The notes under the pieces: generated by a model
Databases searched by the model: none
The model's input: only the letters and a program-made list of their open reading frames with translations
What the model was told of the DNA's origin: nothing
Part shown: in pieces, positions 57,261-64,000 of the stretch
Position numbering within the stretch: the first letter of the stretch is position 1
Layout: every line of letters starts with the position of its first letter
Translations under genes and position numbers: made by a program
Origin: Phlebotomus papatasi
Taxonomy: Eukaryota; Arthropoda; Insecta; Diptera; Psychodidae
Direction: 5' to 3'
Assembly (NCBI RefSeq): GCF_024763615.1
Contig: NC_077223.1
Coordinates: forward strand, 90,396,627-90,460,626
DNA length: 64,000 nucleotides

Positions 57261-58393
57261 GTGTATCAGTCCTAAGTGGTAATGAGTCCTTTAGGTTTCT
57301 GTAATTGATTCATTTTTTCAGCAATTATTTTTTTTACTTGAACTTAAGTGTTGTTTGCAATACAAATCACCAATTACTACAGAAAAAAAATGAAAAAGTA
57401 GGGCAGAAACTAAATAAAATTTACTGTAAATATAACATTTAAAAGTAATCTTACTATTCTTTGCTATATGAGCTCTTCTAACCGTTCACTAAATCTTTAG
57501 AAAAATCTGTTTCAATCCGACATTTTTTGGGCAATGTAAAATGAATTTCTTTTTCCTTTCAGTCACAGTTTATTTATACTACTATTACAATTAAGTTTAC
57601 AAGTACAAGTACTATTAAGTTAATTTAGTTACAAGTACAATTAAGTTTAAGGTTCAATTATATTAAAAAAGAAGAAAAATACCTATTTTATAGGAGCCCC
57701 AATTCTAAGGTGCCCCACTTCTCCAAAACCGAGGCAGGAAAATTTTTATTTGGTGAGCAAAATTTTAATTTAAAAACAAAATGAATTGATTTTACAATAT
57801 TCATCAAGAATGGTTGGAAATAAAATTAAATAAAATTTTTGTTCTCTTTGCAAAACTTTCATTAAATTCTACTCATTTGAATTTTAAATTTACTACATGG
57901 TAAATTTGATATTTTCCTACTAAATTTAATTTTTTTACTGCAAATTTCTTTCAATTAAAACTGGACAATTAAAAATGTTTAAAAAAAAGTTTTAAAAAAT
58001 TATAATTACCATAATGTTAAAACAATATTTGCAATTTTAATAAATTAAATGAACCACATTTCAGTACTACTATTGAAATTGTATCAATATTTGTAAAATT
58101 TCCTGAAAAATCCCATTAAATTTTGATTATTATCATAGTGTATTTAACTGGAAGAGAAATAAATTAATTTTAAATATCACGATTTTTACCGGAAATACCA
58201 GGCTGAAAAATTTTCAGTGGAAAAATTAAACAAAATTATGTTTTACAACAAATTATAGAGAAAGTCATGAACATTGTGTCTCAATCTGATAGTTGGCATT
58301 AATTGAGAAATATTCCTCTTCAAATTAATTGATTGAAAAATTCACTGAGAAATTCCAAATAGAAATTCCAATAAGATCAACAGAATTTTCTTC
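57261..58393. other. Gene-free, very AT-rich stretch
   Basis: Includes short tandem AAGTACAAGTACTATTAAGTT-like repeats near 57,595-57,650 and a GCCCCAATTCTAAGGTGCCC phrase at about 57,696. No gene. Confidence 0.4.
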
Positions 58394-58772
58394 CACTGGT
58401 AAAAATGAAAGGTTCACTGGGGAACCTTTCAATAGAATCATGGCCTGAAAGGTTCATTTTCATCAAAATGCTAGTATGAAAACGATCTTTCTTTAAAGAA
58501 TCACTAAAATGATCCAAATAAAGGATCAAACAAAATGACCCTTTAAAAGATTCATCAAATCGATCATTTTAAAAAGATCCCTGTTCCTCAAGAATAATTA
58601 ACAAAATTAAAGAAGATAATTAGTCAAAAATGCGCGTAAACTATATACTCCGATGATAAAATAATGTTTCAAATTGAAAAAATGTATATTTTATATTATT
58701 TACATAATATTTTTGCAAAAAAATCAAAGCGAACGAAGCGAACCTTTTGAAAGGATCACTAAATTTTGCCAG

Positions 58773-58784
58773 TGCGCATGCGCA
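58773..58784. promoter_or_regulatory. NRF-1-like palindromic site
   Basis: TGCGCATGCGCA is the consensus half-site pair bound by NRF-1 (in flies the homologue is ewg). It sits in the only CpG-rich patch of the element (58,770-58,900), about 170 bp before a strong splice donor (ATG then GTAAGT at 58,951), consistent with a first-exon promoter. Confidence 0.55.
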
Positions 58785-59311
58785 CAATCGACGCTGTCAA
58801 AAAAGATCACGCCACCTTTCAACCCGGCCAGTGCCGAGTGTGACGCGAGCGAGAGAGGAAAGGTGACATCGCGACCCGTGACGTGTCAAGTCGTGTTCCC
58901 AAATCAGTGCGTTTTTTTGTATTTATCTTTCTTAAGATATTCATCTAATGGTAAGTGACATTGTTCTAGTGCATATGTGCATAGAATTTTAGTGAAAATT
59001 GTAAAAGAATACGCAGTGGAGTGCAATGTCTCGATTGTGCAATATCCAAAATGAAATGGCGTCATGGCCATCATGGCCGTCATGGTGTTGTGAAAAAATT
59101 GAAGTGGTTTATTCTTGGAAAAATCATCGCTTTTACCAATCTATCTCGAAGATATCGTAGTTTGATACGAAATATTCGATATTGGTTGATAAAAGCGATG
59201 AAATAATCAGAAGTGCAAAATAAAAATTCCCAAAAAATGTTTTGTATCAGCCGGACGCCAAACAAAATATTTATGGGGGCTTTTTTGCCCTAATTTTTTT
59301 TCTTTTTTTAG

Positions 59312-59545
59312 ATTCTTCTGGATATCTCTGAAAGTTTGTGATTGTTTTTTCGGAGTCAGTGTGAAGAAAAGTGAGACACTGATTGTTGAACGTTTTGGAG
59401 ACAAGGTGGACAGTATCCTGTCCGTCACTGTGGAGTGGGAAGTACTGGAAAACCCAAAAAACTCTGATTTGTATCTTCACTGAATTCTCCCATCAAACCA
59501 CCTAATTCTCACCATCCCATCAGTCTTCAACAGAAGAATCTCAGG
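59312..59545 (+). other. Possible internal exon of the 58,394 element gene
   Basis: A T-rich acceptor (AG at 59,310-59,311) precedes 56 open codons reading FFWISLKVCDCFFGVSVKKS and ending VEWEVLENPKNSDLYLH before a TGA at 59,481. A good donor (CAGG then GTAAGA) follows at 59,546. A shift of one base near 59,470 would keep the exon open to the donor, so either the stop is a decay mutation or the model is wrong. Confidence 0.35.
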
Positions 59546-59572
59546 GTAAGATTTTTGTTTTTTTTTTCGATT

Positions 59573-60009
59573 TTAGGGCAGAATCACATTGACAGTAAAT
59601 GCTCACCGTATTTCGTTAATTTACAAAATTTTATTGAAATTCTTAGGCAAATTTTCAATTACCGTATTACGTTATCTATCACATAATTGGTGGCACTAGG
59701 TAAAAATAATATCTGAAAATTAAAAAGAAAATAAAACGATAATACCAAAAACGGTGAGCAAAAAAACTGTTGGACCTTTTTTGCTACAGGTTTTCGTACA
59801 CTTCTTTTGCTCACCGTTTATCGCATTTTCGTTTTATTTCTTCAATTTTCTTATATTATTCTCACTTAGTGCCACCGAGTATGAGATAAGGTAATACGGT
59901 AATTCAGAATTTGCGTATGAATTGCAATGAAAATGCATAAATTGACGAAATACGGTGAGGCTTTGGCGGTGACGGTAAGCATTTTACTGTCAATGTGATT
60001 CTGCCCTTA
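59573..60009. mobile_element. TTA-flanked MITE, PIF/Harbinger-like
   Basis: GGGCAGAATCACATTGACAG at 59,576 and its exact inverse ending at 60,006, with TTA on both sides (59,573-59,575 and 60,007-60,009). The arms continue with TGCTCACCGTATTTCGT-type words, and the element is palindromic almost throughout, with a CACCGT word repeated. A 3-bp TTA/TWA target duplication is typical of PIF/Harbinger (Tourist) elements. It lies wholly inside the intron between 59,546 and 60,341 of the host element. Confidence 0.88.
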
Positions 60010-60341
60010 ATATTTAGCTGTGAACGCTAATTTAAATGGAAATCTTCAGTTCTTTCCAAATAAAGAATCAGATACCATAAGTTGATACAAATTAACATCG
60101 GATTTCTCTTCTGTATTTGCCTATTTATTCAAAGAAAAGTATATTTTTCAGACCTCGTAAAATAATTCGAATTACAGTACTGTTTACAATTTAAAAATTT
60201 TAAATTTAGTTATGATAAAATTTCCTTTTGGCAGGTAATTTTGGTCGACTATTAGGGTGGTGTTAAAATTAATGACAGAGCTGGTAATGATAATTTTGCT
60301 TTTTTGTAGTACTTATTTTCATTTTATATAACTAATTTCAG

Positions 60342-60970
60342 CTACTCTTTGATTTTGAGTCACAATATGGTCCAAAAAATGTTCGTGTTAAACTGACGTC
60401 ACTTCTTCAGAAAATTGACAAGGAATACCTTTTGTTACCCGATGCTAGACAGAAAAGGAACAACGAAATCATTGATGGTAAAGATATTTATAAATGAAGT
60501 CGATATTTTTCTTATGTATATTTTTTTTAGAGTGGACGACATTGGTCCAGGGATTTTTGAAAGTCCTTTCGTTTTTCCCACCTGTGAACACTGATGCGAA
60601 CAAGCAAAAAGCAACTGTTAAGGACTCCTTGTCGTCTTTTATGATATTCTTTCCACTGGGCACTCCACCTTCGGAAATAATGTACGATATTAACAAAAGA
60701 GGTGAAGGAATACAATTCTTCGTGGATGGTTCCAACAAAAAGGCCCTTTCAAACTTCTACTTGAAGGTGGACGACCTCATCTTGAAGATCAAAGCTACAG
60801 ATTTTATTGATGCATTTAATTTCATTTTTAAAGCTCATTTCGCTCTCAACAATGATTTTAAAAAATGCCACTCCAATTTCTGTAAGTTTATTCAGCATTA
60901 CGTTTATGGAATTTCTCTCCAAAAGATACCAGTTTCTTTAAAATCTGTGGCAGCTAGCAGCCCGTTGTAA
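60342..60970 (+). CDS. C-terminal part of an unrecognised protein (2 exons)
   Basis: Exon A 60,342-60,477 (after acceptor TTTCAG) and exon B 60,531-60,970 (after a T-rich acceptor), joined through a GT-AG intron of 53 bases in matching phase, encode 191 residues ending ...SLKSVAASSPL. Exon A begins LLFDFESQYGPKNVRVKLTS. Exon B has EWTTLVQGFLKVLSFFPP, a predicted beta-rich GIQFFVDGSNKK segment and a helical FIDAFNFIFKAHFALNNDF segment. The layout resembles uncharacterised proteins common in insect and fish repeat-rich genomes, but I cannot name a domain and see no DDE triad. It lies in the plus-strand body of the 58,394-61,928 element. A methionine near the start of exon B (60,494) is intronic and unlikely to be used. 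AATAAA occurs far downstream (about 61,600). Confidence 0.6.
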
Positions 60971-61061
60971 TCTAAACTGAAAAAATCAATGGATAATGCA
61001 ATAATGTAACTAAAAATCTTAACCATCTAAGTTCGATTAAGTCACCCAAAACTTCTCGTTC

Positions 61062-61568
61062 TTAACCCTTTAAGGACGAGACATTTTTTACGGACCGAAA
61101 ATCGTCAATAAAAATGAAATCGGTAAACCTCTTACCTCTAACCTTGGAAAGTCCAACAGAGCATTATTTGGTGTATTTTTCACCTCTATGAACGATAGGT
61201 ACAAAAATATTCAAATATTTTAAGAAATTTTTCTGACCATACCAATGATAGATCAATTGTCGTTCTAATGAAAAATATTACGTTTGAGTATTGTAGTTTT
61301 TATTCCCAAAATGGTTTTGCTTAAAAATAATTGGAAGTATAAAAATAATTAAAATCAATTTTCAATATGAGAATTTACAAATCGTCATTTTTGAGCTCAA
61401 ATATTTATTATATAGCAAATAGCTAAAGACTTACAAAAAATATTCCAGATTCCTTCAACCTTTTACTTTACAATAGTGTACAAACATAAGAAAATGTAAC
61501 TTAAGGTAGTCAGGAAAAACTATTTTCTTTATAGAACACCGGTGTTAAAATCGACCTTAAAGGGTTAA
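61062..61568. mobile_element. TTAA-flanked piggyBac-type MITE
   Basis: TTAA (61,062-61,065), CCCTTTAAGGACGA, and at the right the inverse TCGACCTTAAAGGG followed by TTAA (61,565-61,568). TTAA duplication with CCCT ends is diagnostic of piggyBac-group elements. The interior is non-coding, 499 bp. It lies downstream of the stop at 60,970 and within the 58,394-61,928 element. A partial relative lies at 55,762-55,990. Confidence 0.85.
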
Positions 61569-61928
61569 AAGATTAATTCGACTGAGCAATGTATGAAAAT
61601 AAAATAAAATTGTCTTTGTAATAAAGTAGAATTTAAAAAGGCTTTAATTTGTTTTTACTGTGTATTGATCGATTGTATGGGACGAATAAAATTCAAAAAC
61701 GGATATATTGAAAGGTTCACAGTGAACCATTTCAAAGGTTCATCCGATGATCCATTAAAAAGTTCCTCAAAATGAACCTTTCAAAGCATTAAAATTTGAT
61801 ACTTTCAGGAAGGATCAAAGTGATTTTTTAACGAAGGTTCGAAATGAACCTTTTAAAAAGATGGATCATATTTGATCCCCCAAAAGGATCGCGAAAGGAT
61901 CAAAATGAACCTTTCATTTTTACCAGTG

Positions 61929-62580
61929 TCTGTGAATTTCTCTCATGTGAGATACATTCTTAAGGGGTGTTCTAGCGAAGGAAAATAAACTCCTCTTGTG
62001 TATTCCGAACAAATTGGATAATAGATTTTTGAGTGTATTAAGAATCCATAAAGGCTTTCGAGCCACTTTCCCATTGAACATTCCACCGACAAGCCACAAT
62101 GTGAAACTTCTGAAGGTATTTCACATATTTTTCACGTTGTATGTATTTGATTGAAATACCTTTTGAAAGACTCTTCAAGGATAAATTTACTCATACCAAA
62201 ATCCTTTTTGCTCTCATACCAAAGCACATTCTCGACTAATCTTAAATTGAAAAATATTCTTTATAACTTTTCACTCAACTTTCGCACAAAAAAGCAGAAC
62301 AATGTCTTATCAAATATATTTTTCAATCACATGCAAGAAGCCTTATCAATCATGGAAATTTTAAAGAATTCTTTTGTATAGAGGATATTGAATGTACAGT
62401 ACGTGTTATGTTTCCAAAGTATTATTCATTCTTCCTGTAATTTATGAAAGGTTATACAGATCTCTAAGTTCAAAAAAGCAGTTAATGATTTCATTGGAAT
62501 TTTTAAATGTAAATGTGTGTCTAAATGGTTAAAATTAAAGTTTTTCAATTATGATTTATAGGTAAATGATACGCTTCGTC
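61929..62580. other. Gene-free AT-rich spacer
   Basis: One short frame at 62,151-62,381 has no motif. Nothing else recognised. Confidence 0.4.
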
Positions 62581-62741
62581 TAGGGGAAATTGGGGAAGTC
62601 TGAGAGGTGTTTGAAGTCAATACCTGTGAGTATATGTGAGCATTTGTGACATAAAAAATCTGAACAGGTTCATGGCTCTTTGAAATAATGCCTTAAAATT
62701 AAAACACGAAAAAGTATCCCATATCTCCCTGACCTCCCCTA
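62581..62741. mobile_element. TA-flanked MITE with GGGGAAATTGGGG ends
   Basis: TA, GGGGAAATTGGGGAAGTCTG at 62,583, and inverse of GGGGAGGTCAGGGAGATATG ending 62,739, TA. Short (157 bp), arms only partly paired. Confidence 0.65.
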
Positions 62742-63111
62742 TACACCAATCTTGTCTCGAAGTTTTCTATATTCAAATAAAAACTTTAAATAATTTTTTG
62801 AAAAAGTTTGACAATTTCCGTATCAGCTTAAATTTTAACACATTAAATTAAAGATTCTTTGATTGCATATGAATCAGACTTTAAAGGTCAATTTAAATAT
62901 TTAACGTATTTAACACTTAAAGATTTATTAATACTATTATTTATTATTACTTAATTCTCAAACAAATAGGGTTCGCCCATCTTACAATGTTTGGTAAAAG
63001 AATAAATGAAAAAATGTATTATTAAAATTAAAGTTAGTGGATATAAGGCAAATGCAATTATAGTAGCCTATTATTAGTCAACAAATAGTCTGACATTTTG
63101 GGGTAAAGAAT
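62742..63111. other. AT-rich spacer
   Basis: No gene or repeat recognised. Confidence 0.4.
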
Positions 63112-63506
63112 TACAGTGCCCGCTTTGTAATCCGGATGATTGGGAGACAATCTGACAGATATCCCACAGACAGATATAAAGATGAAAATAAGATGAATAA
63201 ATTGAATTGAATATTGAATTGAATATCCGCTTCGTTATCCGGATGGATTTTTTGAATTTGTTCAACGTCTCGAAAATATAATACAAGATTTTTTATGTAG
63301 AATTAGTAATAAAAGTTTTAAAGAAGATTAAAAAGACATAATTAGTGAAAATGCTATTATACTTCATATATTAAACAAAAACTTTACAAGATAATTCATT
63401 TTCATTGGTAAACAGACATGCATACATAATCTCAAAATTATTTTACAGGTAACCGTCGAGAACTCGTCCGGATTACGCCGATCCGGATTAGAGAGCGGGC
63501 ACTGTA
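63112..63506. mobile_element. Pogo/Tigger-like MITE (CAGTGCCCGCT ends)
   Basis: TA, CAGTGCCCGCTTTGTAATCC at 63,114, right end the inverse of CAGTGCCCGCTCTCTAATCC finishing at 63,504, TA. A second ATCCGGAT-type word is repeated inside both arms. 391 bp, non-coding. The CAGTG...TAA..CGGA style of end is typical for Tigger/pogo. Confidence 0.88.
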
Positions 63507-64000
63507 TATAAAACTATCCCTTTGACAAATAGCGTGCGATTCGAGCTAGCTCTAGGAACTACGAACTGCCAGGCTCCACGTAAGAGTACATGGACCCTGG
63601 CAGTGGTCCCAACAATCAGGAGTGTGGTTAAGCTTTGCAGCCTCCCATAGTTTATGAAACGGAAATGGAATGACAGCGCTCTCAGACGGAAAAGTGATGA
63701 GAGATCACAACCCACCAGGATGTTACGATTGCTCGGAGATGTGATCAAGGGAGCCGAGGCCACAAACGTACCTGACACAGCCGTGGAAGGTCACCCGTAA
63801 ATTGTGAGAGGTGTAATCGAACCACATAACAGTCTTTTAGCTATTACAAGGGCCTGTGAATTTTTAGGGTTTAGGTGGTTAAAGGTCTCTGTTGGATTAC
63901 CTGGCTCACCACCAGAAAACCAGAAGAGAAGTTGAACTAATAGCGACCCTGAGCCACGCCACAAAGCAAACTTGCAGCCTCAGCCAGGCGACCACCCGCT
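63507..64000. other. GC-richer unidentified stretch at window end
   Basis: Composition changes abruptly after the MITE. A 96-codon minus-strand frame (63,488-63,778) partly overlaps the MITE end and has no motif I know. The sequence reads like the 5' region of a retroelement (GGATTACCTGGCTCACCACC near 63,893), but no reverse transcriptase segment is inside the window, so this is a guess. Confidence 0.3.

Larger units (their letters stand above)
58394..61928 (+). mobile_element. Second gene-bearing TIR element (CACTGGTAAAAATG)
   Basis: CACTGGTAAAAATGAAAGGT at 58,394 is mirrored exactly by ACCTTTCATTTTTACCAGTG ending at 61,928 (23 bases match). For about 250-400 bp inside each end there are many direct and inverted copies of AAAGGTTCA, GAACCTTT and GGATCA/TGATCC. 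Between them lie an NRF-1-like site, a consensus donor (58,951) and at least two coding exons. No target duplication is evident (TTC left, TCTG right). Two other MITEs have inserted into it. The coding part is short for a transposase, so it may be a non-autonomous element that carries a captured or partial gene, or an autonomous element I cannot fully parse. Confidence 0.75.

Noticed and set aside
58674..58958. 94-codon plus-strand ORF in the 58,394 element
   Set aside because: Begins in AT-rich spacer, runs through the NRF-1-like promoter patch and over a strong splice donor. More likely a chance frame over the 5' region.

Overview
The window looks like gene-poor, AT-rich, repeat-dense nuclear DNA of an insect. 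Exon-like ORFs are split by GT-AG introns with T-rich acceptors, SINEs have tRNA-derived heads, and inverted-repeat elements with TA, TTA or TTAA target duplications are abundant. The mix of families suggests a fly, perhaps a nematoceran, but no host gene fixes the taxon. I found no convincing host protein-coding gene, rRNA, functional tRNA or CRISPR array. Most long ORFs are chance frames in repeats or AT-rich spacer.

Layout. 1-25,400 is a patchwork of small elements: a pogo-like MITE (1,199), an inverted-repeat element with a triplicated core (1,973-3,222), three copies of one tRNA-derived SINE (6,851, 8,115, 13,822), two TA-flanked MITEs with GGGG ends (8,039, 9,788), foldbacks, an element carrying a 143-bp VNTR (16,469-17,833), and a decayed ~17-bp minisatellite with two MITEs inserted (19,610-21,265).

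25,404-28,898 is the best gene-bearing unit: a 3.5-kb DNA transposon with 44-bp terminal inverted repeats, a perfect 37-bp subterminal inverted repeat, internal iteron-like motifs and a two-exon transposase-like gene. The gene resembles the insect proteins I know as DUF7869-type. It has a probable one-base frame disruption near 26,510. Short derivatives with the same ends lie at 43,820 and 51,724, with a solo end near 44,050.

31,419-38,456 is a ~7-kb structure: a 22-bp minisatellite runs in one orientation to about 35,046 and then switches to the opposite orientation with essentially no spacer. The whole is bounded by an inverted CACAGAGAAAAATT. Precise multi-unit duplications (440, 330 and 264 bp) sit in the second arm. 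A smaller, related two-orientation array lies at 43,165-43,515.

38,457-58,393 holds more MITEs, a Tc1/mariner transposase fossil (44,112), a 1.4-kb element with internal duplications (44,814-46,199), a second copy of the 1,973 family (52,201), a GC-rich triplet-phased repeat (53,050), a LINE 3' fossil (55,474) and a second SINE type (56,340).

58,394-61,928 is a second gene-bearing inverted-repeat unit, CACTGGTAAAAATG at both ends, with many AAAGGTTCA and GGATCA motifs near the ends, an NRF-1-like site, and at least two spliced exons encoding an unrecognised 191-residue C-terminal segment. It has itself been invaded by a TTA-flanked MITE in an intron and a TTAA-flanked piggyBac-type MITE downstream of the stop. 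The end of the window (63,112-64,000) has a pogo-like MITE and a more GC-rich unidentified stretch.
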